Part shown: positions 8,607 through 16,608 of the stretch, piece by piece | Position numbering within the stretch: the stretch's first letter is position 1 | How the letters are laid out: every line of letters starts with the position of its first letter | Origin: Tepidiphilus margaritifer DSM 15129 | Lineage (GTDB): Bacteria; Pseudomonadota; Gammaproteobacteria; Burkholderiales; Rhodocyclaceae | Direction: 5' to 3' | Assembly: GCF_000425565.1 (NCBI RefSeq) | Contig: NZ_AUDR01000015.1 | Span: forward strand, 213,071 to 277,070 | Length of the DNA: 64,000 nt | The notes under the pieces: generated by a model | Database searches by the model: none | What the model saw: the letters and a program-made list of their open reading frames with translations, nothing else | Told to the model about the DNA's origin: nothing | Translations under genes and position numbers: made by a program

Positions 8607-8640
8607 ACCTCCTCGCTCCCCTTGCATCCGCCCTTTCCCG

Positions 8641-8646
8641 TACAAT
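8641..8646 (+). promoter_or_regulatory. -10 element for the HtrA-type protease gene
   Basis: TACAAT lies 31 bp before the ATG and directly after the hsp20 terminator. No convincing -35 is seen at 16-18 bp spacing, so only the -10 is claimed. Confidence 0.4.
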
Positions 8647-8676
8647 GTTCGCTTCGCACCGTCGGGAACCCGCCGT

Positions 8677-9780
8677 ATGCGCTCCGCCCATCGCTTCACG
8701 CTGCTCTCGCTGCTCTTCATCGTGCTTGCCGCCTCGCTGGGCACGCTGCTTGCGAAGACCGCCGGAACGACCCCGGCCCAACCGCGCGCCGTCACCCCGC
8801 GTGGCGAGCTCACCGCCGACGAGCGCAACACCGTCGAAGTCTTCGCCCTCGCCTCGCCTTCGGTGGTCCATATCACCACCGCCCGCCAGGCGCTCAATCT
8901 CTTCACCCTCAACGTGCTCGAAATCCCTCAGGGAACCGGCAGCGGTTTCGTCTGGGACGAGGCCGGGCACGTGGTCACCAATTTCCACGTCATCCAGGGC
9001 GCAGATGCGGCCCGGGTCACTCTGGCCGACCAGAGCACGTGGCGCGCCAAACTCGTCGGGGCCTATCCCGACCGCGACCTCGCCGTGTTGCGCATCGACG
9101 CTCCGCCCGAACGCCTACACCCCATCCCCATCGGCGAGAGCAAGGGACTCAAAGTGGGGCAGAAAGTGCTGGCGATCGGCAACCCCTTCGGGCTGGATCA
9201 AAGCCTCACCACCGGCGTGGTGAGCGCGCTCAACCGGGAGATCGAATCCGTCACCGGCCGCACCATCCGCGGCGTGATCCAAACCGACGCGGCCATCAAC
9301 CCCGGCAACTCCGGCGGGCCGCTCCTCGATAGCGCCGGCCGGCTCATCGGCGTCAATACCGCCATCTACAGCCCCAGCGGCGCTTCTGCCGGCATCGGTT
9401 TCGCCATCCCCGTCGACGAGGTCAACCGCATCGTGCCGCGGCTCATCCGCGAGGGACGCATCCGCCGCCCCGTGCTCGGCATCGCCGCCGCCTCTCCCGC
9501 CTTCAACAAGGCGCTGGGCTTGCCGCCCGGCGTCGCCCTCCTGCGCGTCGATCCCGACGGTCCGGCGGCGCGTGCCGGGCTCAAACCCTTCGTGCCGGTC
9601 ACCGAAGGCAGCGTCATCGTCGGCGACCTGATCGTGGCCATCGACGGTATTCCCACCCCCGATGCCGACACCCTGCTCGACGTGCTCGAACGCTATCAGC
9701 CTGGCGATAGCGTGACGCTCGAAGTCCTGCGCGGTACCGAACGACGCCGGGTCGCCGTTACCCTGGATTCTTCTTCCTGA
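8677..9780 (+). CDS. HtrA/DegS-type serine protease with one PDZ domain
   Basis: Envelope serine protease of 367 residues that degrades or senses misfolded periplasmic proteins. An N-terminal hydrophobic segment (about 7-27) serves as signal anchor or signal peptide. The trypsin-like domain has the triad His104 (NFHVI), Asp134 (DRDLAVLRI) and Ser212 (GNSGGPLL). A single PDZ domain covers about 265-360. One PDZ and the short length favour the DegS/HhoB or 2-alkenal-type HtrA layout over two-PDZ DegP. It follows the hsp20 operon on the same strand but behind a terminator, with its own -10 at 8641. The next gene starts 10 bp later. Confidence 0.9.
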   Translation: MRSAHRFTLLSLLFIVLAASLGTLLAKTAGTTPAQPRAVTPRGELTADERNTVEVFALASPSVVHITTARQALNLFTLNVLEIPQGTGSGFVWDEAGHVVTNFHVIQGADAARVTLADQSTWRAKLVGAYPDRDLAVLRIDAPPERLHPIPIGESKGLKVGQKVLAIGNPFGLDQSLTTGVVSALNREIESVTGRTIRGVIQTDAAINPGNSGGPLLDSAGRLIGVNTAIYSPSGASAGIGFAIPVDEVNRIVPRLIREGRIRRPVLGIAAASPAFNKALGLPPGVALLRVDPDGPAARAGLKPFVPVTEGSVIVGDLIVAIDGIPTPDADTLLDVLERYQPGDSVTLEVLRGTERRRVAVTLDSSS

Positions 9781-9790
9781 TATCTTCCGC

Positions 9791-11056
9791 ATGAACCGCA
9801 TCTTCGCCGCTTTTTTGCTGATCGCCTTCGCGACTGGCGCCGGCCGCGAGCTCAGCGGCACGCCGGGCGTGATGATGGCCATGAGCAAGGCCGTGATCGA
9901 CGCCTCGCGCGCCGCCGTCGAACTCGCCCTTGGCCTGGTGGGCGTGATGGCCTTCTTCCTCGGATTGATGAAGATCGCCGAGCAGGGAGGGCTGCTCACC
10001 GCCACGGCCCGGCTCATCGCTCCCCTCATGCGCCGGCTCTTTCCCGAAGTACCCCCACAGCACCCGGCCATGGGCGCCATGATCATGAACTTTTCGGCGA
10101 ACCTCCTGGGACTGGGCAACGCGGCCACGCCTTTCGGCATCCGCGCCATGCAGGAACTCGACCGACTCAATCCCCATCCCGGAACGGCCACCAATGCCAT
10201 GGTGCGCTTCCTCGCGATCAACACCTCGGGCCTGGCACTGCTGCCCACGGGGGTGATCGCCCTGCGCGCGGCCGCCGGCAGCAGCGATCCGGCCGCCATT
10301 CTGCCTACCACGCTCTTCGCCACCACCTGCGCCACCCTGGTAGCGGTGTTCCTCACGCCGCTGCTGGCGCGTTTCTTCCCTGCGCCGCGCATCGCCCCGG
10401 CAGCAATGCCTGAGCCTACCCAAGCAGACGAAGAGGCCGCACTCCCCCCCTTGCCGCGTTGGGCCGGATGGACGGCGGCGATTGCCTTCCTCGCCCTCAT
10501 CGTCGCCAGCGTCCGCCATGGCCAGATCGTCTCGGCCTGGATCGTGCCCACCCTCATCGTCGGCTTTCTCGTCTATGGACTCGCGCGTGGCGTGGCGGTC
10601 TATGAAAGTTTCGTCGACGGCGCCAAAGACGGCTTCCAGGTGGCGCTGCGCATCATTCCCTATCTGGTCGCCATCCTCGCGGCCACGGCGCTCTTGCGCG
10701 CGAGCGGCGCCCTTCCTTTCTTCGTCTCGCTGCTCGCGCCGATCACCGGGCCGTTGGGGCTGCCCGCCGAAGTACTGCCCATGGCCCTCCTGCGGCCGCT
10801 ATCGGGCTCCGGCGCCTTTGCGCTGCTCGCCGATCTGCTCAAAGACCCAAACGTCGGTCCCGACAGCTATGCCGGTTGGCTCGCCTCCACGCTGCAGGGC
10901 TCGACCGAGACCACCTTCTACGTGCTGGCGGTCTATTTCGGCGCCGTCGGCATCAAGAAAATGCGCCACGCCATCGCCGCGGGGCTAGCGGCAGATCTGG
11001 CCGGCGTGGCCGCGGCGGTCTTCATCTGCTCCTGGCTCTACCCGGGCGCTGCGTGA
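9791..11056 (+). CDS. SpmA-SpmB fusion, nucleoside-recognition (Gate) domain membrane protein
   Basis: Polytopic membrane protein of 421 residues made of two nucleoside-recognition (Gate) domains. Residues 1-200 match spore maturation protein A (MIMNFSANLLGLGNAATPFGI, AINTSGLALLPTGVIALRA). Residues 225-421 match SpmB (FVDGAKDGFQVALRIIPYLV, RPLSGSGAFALLADLL, GSTETTFYVLAVYFG). The families are named for sporulation genes of Firmicutes, but this fused form occurs widely in non-sporulating Proteobacteria and its function there is not established. A TTCCGC stretch precedes the ATG, so the ribosome site is weak; translation may be coupled to the protease gene 10 bp upstream. Confidence 0.85.
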   Translation: MNRIFAAFLLIAFATGAGRELSGTPGVMMAMSKAVIDASRAAVELALGLVGVMAFFLGLMKIAEQGGLLTATARLIAPLMRRLFPEVPPQHPAMGAMIMNFSANLLGLGNAATPFGIRAMQELDRLNPHPGTATNAMVRFLAINTSGLALLPTGVIALRAAAGSSDPAAILPTTLFATTCATLVAVFLTPLLARFFPAPRIAPAAMPEPTQADEEAALPPLPRWAGWTAAIAFLALIVASVRHGQIVSAWIVPTLIVGFLVYGLARGVAVYESFVDGAKDGFQVALRIIPYLVAILAATALLRASGALPFFVSLLAPITGPLGLPAEVLPMALLRPLSGSGAFALLADLLKDPNVGPDSYAGWLASTLQGSTETTFYVLAVYFGAVGIKKMRHAIAAGLAADLAGVAAAVFICSWLYPGAA

Positions 11057-11071
11057 GCGTACGCGCCACGC

Positions 11072-11077
11072 TACAAT
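11072..11077 (+). promoter_or_regulatory. -10 element upstream of the MBL-fold gene
   Basis: TACAAT in GCTACAATAG lies 29 bp before the ATG at 11107. No good -35 is seen. Confidence 0.35.
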
Positions 11078-11106
11078 AGCGGCATCTTCCGTCGCGGATC
11101 GTCACC

Positions 11107-11742
11107 ATGCTCCACGTCCTCGTCATTCCCGTCACGCCGTTCGAACAAAACTGCTCGCTGCTGTGGTGCGACCGCACCGGTGAGGCCGCCGTCATCGATC
11201 CGGGCGGGGACCTCGAGCGTATCGAGGAGGCGATCCGCACCCGCAACTTGAACGTGCGTCAGATCCTGCTCACGCACGGCCACATCGACCACGCTGCCGG
11301 CGCCCCGGAGCTCGCCCGGCGCCTAGGCGGAATCCCCATCATCGGTCCTCAGGAAGAAGAACGCTTCTGGCTGCAGGCCCTGCCGGAGCAGGCCCGCACC
11401 TTCGGCTTTGGCAAAGCCGAGGCGTTCCTGCCCGATCAATGGCTCGAAGAAGGTGACACGGTATCCGTAGGAGAACACGCCTTGGAAGTCCTCCACGTCC
11501 CTGGCCACACGCCGGGGCACGTCGTCTACTTCGCACCCGACGAGCGGCTCGCCTTCGTCGGCGACGTGCTCTTCGCCGGCTCGATCGGGCGTACCGATTT
11601 TCCCCGCGGCAATCACCGTCAGCTCATCACCGGCATCCTCACCAAGCTGCTGCCCTTGGGCGACGACGTCCGCTTCGTGCCGGGGCATGGGCCGATGTCG
11701 ACCTTCGGCGAAGAGCGCGCGCATAATCCCTTCCTCGTCTAG
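11107..11742 (+). CDS. MBL-fold metallohydrolase, glyoxalase II-like (YcbL type)
   Basis: Zinc-dependent hydrolase of 211 residues with the metallo-beta-lactamase fold. The THGHIDH metal motif is at 56-62; later ligands appear in HVPGHTPGH, VGDVLFAGSIGRTDF and FVPGHGP. The size and motif spacing fit the short glyoxalase II relatives (YcbL/GloB2 type) that lack the C-terminal helical domain of classical glyoxalase II. The probable substrate is S-lactoylglutathione or another glutathione thioester, but the family also holds enzymes of other specificities. The gene ends 18 bp from the convergent nuclease gene. Confidence 0.85.
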   Translation: MLHVLVIPVTPFEQNCSLLWCDRTGEAAVIDPGGDLERIEEAIRTRNLNVRQILLTHGHIDHAAGAPELARRLGGIPIIGPQEEERFWLQALPEQARTFGFGKAEAFLPDQWLEEGDTVSVGEHALEVLHVPGHTPGHVVYFAPDERLAFVGDVLFAGSIGRTDFPRGNHRQLITGILTKLLPLGDDVRFVPGHGPMSTFGEERAHNPFLV

Positions 11743-11759
11743 CGTTTCCTTGGCATCGC

Positions 11760-12635
11760 TCATTCGGCCCGGTAGCGACCCGGCGCCCGTGCCCATTCTT
11801 CGGTGAGTCCCCACGCGTCGGGATCCGGAGCGGCCGTCTCCAGACGATCTTGCTCCTGCGCCGGCAAATCCGGGAAAAAGTCGATGCCCGTAGCCTCTTC
11901 GATCGCTCGCACCGTGGTGAGATACGAGCGCAGATCGGCCTGCGGCGGCGTCTCCTGCGGCATGAGAAAAGCAAGCACCCGCTGCCTGCCCTCCTCGTCC
12001 TCGCCCCAGAAGATGCGAAAGAACGCCTTGGGCACCGCGATCCATTCCGGCGAGAACCGCGGCGGATGCTCGTCGAACACCGGCCCCACCACCACCCATA
12101 GCACGCGCGCGTTCGGCGCGAAACGATCCGCCTCCACCGCTTCGAGTCGCTGCCAGCTGCCGCGGTTGAGCGAGGGACGCTGGGGCGCGACGTTCGACAG
12201 CAAAAAAGTGGCGTGCTGCGCCTCGAGTCCATAGCGCGTCCCGATCAGGAAATTCGGCGCCATGTGGCCACGGTCGAACCCCGAATCACGATAGGACTCG
12301 TGGCGCACGCAGTGCCAACCCAGACGGCAACGCAAAGTGCGTGGATCCGGTTCGAATCGCGCCGGACGCCGCTGCAAGCGATGAGTCGGCGGCGGATCGG
12401 CACGATAGGCCACCCAGCGCGGCACCCCGTGCCACTCCGAATAGCCCACGACGAAGCCCGGATTGACGAGCTCGGTCGTGAGCAGCCGATCGACGGGTTC
12501 GCGCACGCGAGGCCAACCGCCGGGCGAATCCTGTGGCAGCGCACTGCGCCCGAGCCACAGCCAAAGGAAGAAAAGCAACGGCACGAGCAGCAGCACCGAC
12601 GCCGGCACCCCCAGCCGGTATCCGGCCTTTCGCAT
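11760..12635 (-). CDS. DNA/RNA non-specific endonuclease (NUC1/NucA family), membrane-anchored or secreted
   Basis: Sugar-nonspecific beta-beta-alpha-metal nuclease of 291 residues. A hydrophobic N-terminal segment (about 11-29) acts as signal peptide or anchor, placing the enzyme in the periplasm or outside. The DRGH active-site motif is at 121-124 (DRGHMAPN), and the metal-binding asparagine region appears as LLSNVAPQRPSLNRGSW. Residues VPRWVAY and RDSGFDRGHMAP are typical of the family. AGGAGACGGGGAA precedes the ATG. A role in nucleic acid scavenging or competition is inferred; no immunity gene is adjacent. The upstream region is shared with the divergent purine permease gene. Confidence 0.88.
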   Translation of the reverse strand: MRKAGYRLGVPASVLLLVPLLFFLWLWLGRSALPQDSPGGWPRVREPVDRLLTTELVNPGFVVGYSEWHGVPRWVAYRADPPPTHRLQRRPARFEPDPRTLRCRLGWHCVRHESYRDSGFDRGHMAPNFLIGTRYGLEAQHATFLLSNVAPQRPSLNRGSWQRLEAVEADRFAPNARVLWVVVGPVFDEHPPRFSPEWIAVPKAFFRIFWGEDEEGRQRVLAFLMPQETPPQADLRSYLTTVRAIEEATGIDFFPDLPAQEQDRLETAAPDPDAWGLTEEWARAPGRYRAE

Positions 12636-12667
12636 TTCCCCGTCTCCTGTTTCGTTCGGACGGAGCG

Positions 12668-12673
12668 ATTATA
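12668..12673 (-). promoter_or_regulatory. -10 element for the nuclease gene
   Basis: A perfect TATAAT on the minus strand (complement of ATTATA) lies 33 bp upstream of the nuclease ATG. No clear -35 is seen. Confidence 0.4.
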
Positions 12674-12688
12674 GAGGGCGTGGGACGA

Positions 12689-12718
12689 TTGCCTTTCTCG
12701 CTCCCCTTTCTCTACAAT
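12689..12718 (+). promoter_or_regulatory. Probable promoter of the purine permease gene
   Basis: TTGCCT at 12689-12694 and TACAAT at 12713-12718 are separated by 18 bp, ending 17 bp before the permease start. No purine-riboswitch fold is recognised in this short leader. Confidence 0.45.
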
Positions 12719-12735
12719 GCAGCGTCTTTTTCGGG

Positions 12736-14034
12736 ATGCCCCCCATGCTCGAACGCCTCTTCCAGCTCAAGGCCCACGGCACCGACGTGCGCACCGAAGT
12801 GCTCGCGGGGCTCACCACCTTCCTGACGATGGCCTATATCGTCTTCGTCAACCCCGAGATCCTCGGCTCGGCCGGAATGCCGCGCGAGGCCGTCTTCACC
12901 GCCACGTGCCTTGCAGCCGCCATCGGTTCGGCCATCATGGGGCTGTACGCCAACTATCCCATCGCACTCGCGCCGGGCATGGGGCTCAACGCCTACTTCG
13001 CCTTCGTCGTCGTCGGCACGCTTGGTTATTCCTGGCAGACGGCGCTCGGAGCCGTCTTCATCTCAGGTTGCCTTTTCCTTATCGTCTCCGCGCTGCGCAT
13101 CCGTGAGTGGATCATCGACGCCATCCCTACGAGTCTCAAGTTTGCCATCTCGGCCGGCGTGGGGTTCTTCCTCGCCCTCATCGGCCTGAAGAATGCAGGG
13201 TTGGTCGCAGCGCACCCCGTCACCTTCGTCACCCTCAGCGACCTGCACCACCTGCCGGTGCTGCTCGCCGTGCTCGGATTCCTCACCATCCTGGCGCTGG
13301 AGGCGCGCCGCGTCACCGGCGCCGTGGTACTCGCCATCCTCGCAGTGACGCTCACTGCCGTGGCCCTGGGGCTCGTCCCCTTCAAAGGCATCGTCGCTCC
13401 CCCTCCTTCGCTCGCCCCCACCTTGCTCAAAATGGACCTCAAAGGGGCGATCGACGCGGGCATCCTCTCCATCGTGCTCACCTTCTTCCTCGTGGAACTC
13501 TTCGATGCCTCCGGCACTTTGATCGCGGTGGCCCAGCGCGCGAAACTGCTCGATGCCCGGGGCCGTCTGCCCCGACTGGGGCGAGCGCTCATGGCCGACT
13601 CCACCGCCATCGTGCTCGGCGCGGCGCTGGGGACGTCCTCGACCACCACCTACCTCGAATCGGCAGCGGGCGCGGCCGTGGGCGGTCGCACGGGGCTCAC
13701 CGCCGTGGTGGTGGCGATCCTGTTCCTCGCCATGCTCGTGTTCTCACCGCTCGCGGCCATGGTACCGACCTACGCCACGGCGCCGGCGCTGCTCTACGTG
13801 GCCATCCTCATGGCGCGCGGGCTGGCGGAAGTGCAGTGGGACGACCTCACCGAAGCGGCACCGGCAGCGGTCACCGCCATCACCATCCCCTTCACCTTCT
13901 CGGTGGCCAACGGTCTGGCCTTCGGTTTCATCACCTACACCGCCCTCAAGCTCCTCACCGGGCGCGTGCGCGAGCTGCCGCTGGCCGTGGCCGTGATCGC
14001 CGGCGTGTTCCTGCTCAAGTTCACCCTGCTCTGA
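12736..14034 (+). CDS. AzgA-type NCS2 purine permease (AdeP/GhxP family)
   Basis: Proton-coupled nucleobase uptake permease of 432 residues with 12-14 membrane segments. Family signatures are LKAHGTDVRTEVLAGLTTFLTMAYIVFVNP at the N-terminus, NYPIALAPGMGLNAYFAF in TM3, SLKFAISAGVGFFLALIGLKNAG, LVELFDASGTLIAVA and GTSSTTTYLESAAG with the conserved TGA/S substrate site. It resembles E. coli AdeP, AdeQ, GhxP and GhxQ, so the substrate is adenine or guanine/hypoxanthine; which one cannot be told. Two ATGs are possible (12736 and 12745, the latter giving MLERLFQL); both keep all domains. An in-frame extension upstream runs through the promoter and is rejected. Confidence 0.92.
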   Translation: MPPMLERLFQLKAHGTDVRTEVLAGLTTFLTMAYIVFVNPEILGSAGMPREAVFTATCLAAAIGSAIMGLYANYPIALAPGMGLNAYFAFVVVGTLGYSWQTALGAVFISGCLFLIVSALRIREWIIDAIPTSLKFAISAGVGFFLALIGLKNAGLVAAHPVTFVTLSDLHHLPVLLAVLGFLTILALEARRVTGAVVLAILAVTLTAVALGLVPFKGIVAPPPSLAPTLLKMDLKGAIDAGILSIVLTFFLVELFDASGTLIAVAQRAKLLDARGRLPRLGRALMADSTAIVLGAALGTSSTTTYLESAAGAAVGGRTGLTAVVVAILFLAMLVFSPLAAMVPTYATAPALLYVAILMARGLAEVQWDDLTEAAPAAVTAITIPFTFSVANGLAFGFITYTALKLLTGRVRELPLAVAVIAGVFLLKFTLL

Positions 14035-14049
14035 ATCTCGCTGCCGCAC

Positions 14050-14068
14050 GCGGCCGTGGCACGGCCGC
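14050..14068 (+). terminator. Strong hairpin after the purine permease gene
   Basis: GCGGCCGT and ACGGCCGC form an 8-bp perfect stem with a GGC loop, 16 bp after the stop codon. There is no U-tract, so termination may depend on other features. Confidence 0.45.
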
Positions 14069-14113
14069 CCGTCAGCATTACCCGGCACCCCGAATCCCCC
14101 TCCGAATCCGACC

Positions 14114-14155
14114 TTGACTTCCATCAAGGACGACGATGCGCTTACGCGCTATCCT
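14114..14155 (+). promoter_or_regulatory. FNR-type class II promoter of ubiUVT
   Basis: TTGACTTCCATCAA at 14114-14127 matches the FNR/ANR box TTGAT-N4-ATCAA with one mismatch. A -10 hexamer TATCCT lies at 14150-14155. If the box centre (14120.5) is at -41.5, transcription starts at 14162 and the -10 falls exactly at -12 to -7, the spacing of class II FNR-activated promoters. UbiUV serve oxygen-independent ubiquinone synthesis and are FNR-controlled in E. coli, so the site makes functional sense. Confidence 0.7.
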
Positions 14156-14186
14156 GCGGGCTTTCCGAGTCGGATCCTCGCGCCCG

Positions 14187-15209
14187 ATGATGAATCCTTC
14201 CTGCATGCGTCGCCCCGAACTCGTCTGCCCCGCCGGCAACCCGGCCATGCTCAAGGCCGCCGTCGAACAAGGAGCGGACGCCGTCTATCTCGGTTTCAAG
14301 GACGCGACGAACGCGCGCAACTTCAACGGCCTCAATTTCGACGAACGCAGCCTCGCGCAGGCGATCGAGCTGGCGCATGCACACGGCTGCCGCGTCTTCC
14401 TCGCCCTCAACACCTATCCCCAAGCCGAGGGTTGGACTCACTGGACGGCGGCGGTCGATAGGGCCGCATCGCTCGGCGTCGATGCCCTCATCCTCGCCGA
14501 TCTCGGCCTCCTCGCCCATGCGCGCGAGCGCCATCCCGAGCTACGCCTGCACTTGTCGGTGCAAGGCTCGGCCACGAACTACGAGGCGCTCGCCTTCTAC
14601 CACGAACGCTACGGCATCGAGCGCGCCGTGCTGCCGCGCGTGCTCTCGCTCGAACAAGTGGCGCAGGTGGTTCGGCACAGCCCCGTGGCGGTCGAAGTCT
14701 TCGGATTCGGTGGCCTGTGCGTGATGGTCGAGGGGCGCTGTGCCCTCTCGGCCTACGCCACCGGTCAGTCGCCCAACTGCCACGGCGCCTGCTCTCCGGC
14801 CAAGTTCGTGCGTTGGGACGAAACGCCGCAAGGGCTGGAGGCACGGCTCAACGGCTTTCTCATCGACCGTTACGCCCCCGATGAACCGGCCGGCTACCCC
14901 ACCCTGTGCAAAGGCCGTTTTGCCGTAGGCGGACACACCTATTACGCCATCGAGGAGCCCACCAGCCTCAACACGCTCGAGCTGCTGCCGCGCCTCATCG
15001 AGATCGGCGTCGCCGCCATCAAGATCGAGGGACGCCAGCGCAGCGCCGCCTACGTGGCGCAGGTCACGCGTGTGTGGCGCGAAGCGATCGACGCCGCGTT
15101 CGCCGCTCCTCGGGATTTCTCCCCGCGCCCACAGTGGCTCACCGCGCTCGACCGCGTCAGCGAAGGCGCGAGCCACACCCTCGGTGCCTATTCCCGGCCG
15201 TGGAAATGA
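14187..15209 (+). CDS. ubiU: UbiU, oxygen-independent ubiquinone hydroxylation subunit (U32 family)
   Basis: With UbiV it forms the Fe-S complex that hydroxylates the ubiquinone ring without oxygen. About 340 residues follow the family from PELVCPAGNPAMLKAAVEQGADAVYLG to the C-terminal TLGAYSRPWK. The four expected Fe-S cysteines are present: GGLC, EGRC, HGAC and TLCKGR. Start choice: an ATG at 14136 has AAGGA upstream, but the FNR-type promoter predicts transcription from about 14162, so it would not be in the mRNA. Remaining candidates are 14187, 14190 and 14205; the last gives MRRPELVCPAGN, closest to the E. coli start. None has a strong ribosome site. The gene ends in an ATGA overlap with ubiV. 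Confidence 0.9.
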   Translation: MMNPSCMRRPELVCPAGNPAMLKAAVEQGADAVYLGFKDATNARNFNGLNFDERSLAQAIELAHAHGCRVFLALNTYPQAEGWTHWTAAVDRAASLGVDALILADLGLLAHARERHPELRLHLSVQGSATNYEALAFYHERYGIERAVLPRVLSLEQVAQVVRHSPVAVEVFGFGGLCVMVEGRCALSAYATGQSPNCHGACSPAKFVRWDETPQGLEARLNGFLIDRYAPDEPAGYPTLCKGRFAVGGHTYYAIEEPTSLNTLELLPRLIEIGVAAIKIEGRQRSAAYVAQVTRVWREAIDAAFAAPRDFSPRPQWLTALDRVSEGASHTLGAYSRPWK

Positions 15210-16138
15210 CCCCCATGAACCCCCTTTCGTTCGAATTGGTGCTCGCGCCCATCCCTTACTTCTGGCCGCGCGAGCGCGTCCTCGCCTTCTACGAGGCGAT
15301 CGCCGAGACGCCCGTGGATACCGTCGTCTTGGGTGAGACCGTCTGCGCCCGTCGCGCCGAATTGCGCCTGCCCGACTGGATCGCCCTCGGACGCGAACTC
15401 GCCGCCGCGGGCAAGCGGGTCGTTCTCGCCGGCTACGCCCTCATCGAATCCGAATCCCATCTCAAATGGGTACGCCGCCTGGTGGAGCAGGACGAATTCG
15501 CCGTCGAAGCCAACGAGATGGGCACGGTGCACCTGCTCGCAGCCGCCGGGCGGCGCGACTGGATCGCCGGTGCCTCACTCAACGTCTACAATCCGCACGC
15601 CCTCGCCCAGCTCTCCGAGGCCGGAGCGCGCCGCTGGCTGCCACCGCCGGAGCTCTCACGCGCAGCCCTCGCGCGGCTGCTCGAAGGCTTTTCCGCCCTG
15701 GAAAAAGGAACGATCGAGACCGAATTACCGGTATGGGGACCGCTTCCCCTGGCGCATTCGGCGCGCTGTTTCACCGCCCGTCACTACCAGCTGCAAAAAG
15801 ACGCCTGTGAATTCCGCTGTCTGCAGCATCCGGCCGGACTGCCGCTCGCCACCCGCGACGGAGCCGACTTCCTCGTGCTCAACGGCGTGCAAGTGCTCTC
15901 CGCCCGTCCGTGGTCCTTGATGGACCGCCTCGAAGAAGCCACTTCGCTCGCGCAGGCCCTACGCCTCGTGCCCGCCCCCGAAGGCACGCCCGAGCGGATC
16001 GCCGCCCTCGACCGTGCCCGCCGTTTCGGTGAAATGCCCGCGCCCGAGCCGGAATCGTGCAACGGCTTCTGGTACGGCGAGAGCGGCTTCGTGTATCGCG
16101 AACCCTCTTCTTCTCCCTCTGCCCTCCGCGCCCAATGA
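15206..16138 (+). CDS. ubiV: UbiV, partner of UbiU in anaerobic ubiquinone synthesis (U32 family)
   Basis: Second subunit of the oxygen-independent hydroxylase, 310 residues. Conserved runs are LAPIPYFWPRERVLAFYEAI, VVLGETVCARRAE and RCFTARHYQLQKDACEFRC. The latter two supply the four Fe-S cysteines (one in ETVC, three in RC...DAC...RC). The downstream WSLMDRLEEA and the C-terminal CNGFWYGESG also fit. Start at 15206 overlaps the ubiU stop (ATGA); an ATG nine bases later (15215) is equally open. It also overlaps ubiT by ATGA at its end, giving a tightly coupled ubiUVT operon. Confidence 0.92.
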   Translation: MTPMNPLSFELVLAPIPYFWPRERVLAFYEAIAETPVDTVVLGETVCARRAELRLPDWIALGRELAAAGKRVVLAGYALIESESHLKWVRRLVEQDEFAVEANEMGTVHLLAAAGRRDWIAGASLNVYNPHALAQLSEAGARRWLPPPELSRAALARLLEGFSALEKGTIETELPVWGPLPLAHSARCFTARHYQLQKDACEFRCLQHPAGLPLATRDGADFLVLNGVQVLSARPWSLMDRLEEATSLAQALRLVPAPEGTPERIAALDRARRFGEMPAPEPESCNGFWYGESGFVYREPSSSPSALRAQ

Positions 16139-16599
16139 AAGAATCCCGCTTCGCCTTTCCGCCCGTGCTCTCCCGGATCGTCTCCCGTTTGCCTCAAACC
16201 CCGCCGGCGGCCGTGCTCGCCTTCGCCCTCGATCGACTGCTCTTTCCCCGGCTACCGCTCGCGGACCTCGAAGCGCTCCTAGAGCAGCCGCTGCGCATCG
16301 AGGTGAGCGACCTCGGATTGCGGCTCGCCCTCACGCTCACCCGGCAAGGCTTCCGCCCATTGCCGCTACACGTCGCGCCGCGCCTGACGCTGCGTGCCGC
16401 CGCTCGCGATTTTCTCGCCCTGCTGCGGCGGGAAGAAGACGCCGACACCCTCTTCTTCCAGCGGCGCCTGGTACTGTCCGGCGATACCGAATTGGGGCTC
16501 CTCGTGAAAAACACGCTGGATGCGATCGAGCTCGAAATCCCTCTCCTGTCTCATCTGCACTCAAGGAGTGTTTCTGTTGCCAATCGACAACGTCCCTGA
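16135..16599 (+). CDS. ubiT: UbiT, SCP2-domain lipid-binding accessory factor of anaerobic ubiquinone synthesis
   Basis: Sterol-carrier (SCP2) domain protein of 154 residues. UbiT is thought to present the hydrophobic intermediates to UbiU/UbiV, and in E. coli it is needed with UbiUV for anaerobic ubiquinone. The C-terminal half holds the diagnostic run DADTLFFQRRLVLSGDTELG and then LVKNTLDAIELEIP, which closely matches E. coli UbiT. The ATG overlaps the ubiV stop (ATGA), so translation is coupled. It is the last gene of the operon; a weak hairpin (16614-16629) followed by TTTTT lies just downstream. Confidence 0.9.
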   Translation: MKESRFAFPPVLSRIVSRLPQTPPAAVLAFALDRLLFPRLPLADLEALLEQPLRIEVSDLGLRLALTLTRQGFRPLPLHVAPRLTLRAAARDFLALLRREEDADTLFFQRRLVLSGDTELGLLVKNTLDAIELEIPLLSHLHSRSVSVANRQRP

Positions 16600-16608
16600 A
16601 GGGCAAAC

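Noticed and set aside
2817..9780. The proteostasis block as a recently acquired genomic island
   Set aside because: No integrase, transposase, attachment repeat or tRNA border is present, and composition and codon use look like the neighbours.
11760..12635. The secreted nuclease as a bacteriocin-type toxin
   Set aside because: No immunity gene or delivery domain adjoins it; the domain layout is that of ordinary NUC1-family nucleases.
12463..12735. N-terminal extension of the purine permease
   Set aside because: It spans the divergent promoters and the start of the nuclease gene and does not match the family.
12661..12735. Purine riboswitch before the purine permease
   Set aside because: The leader after the -10 is under 20 nt and has no junction or conserved loop elements.
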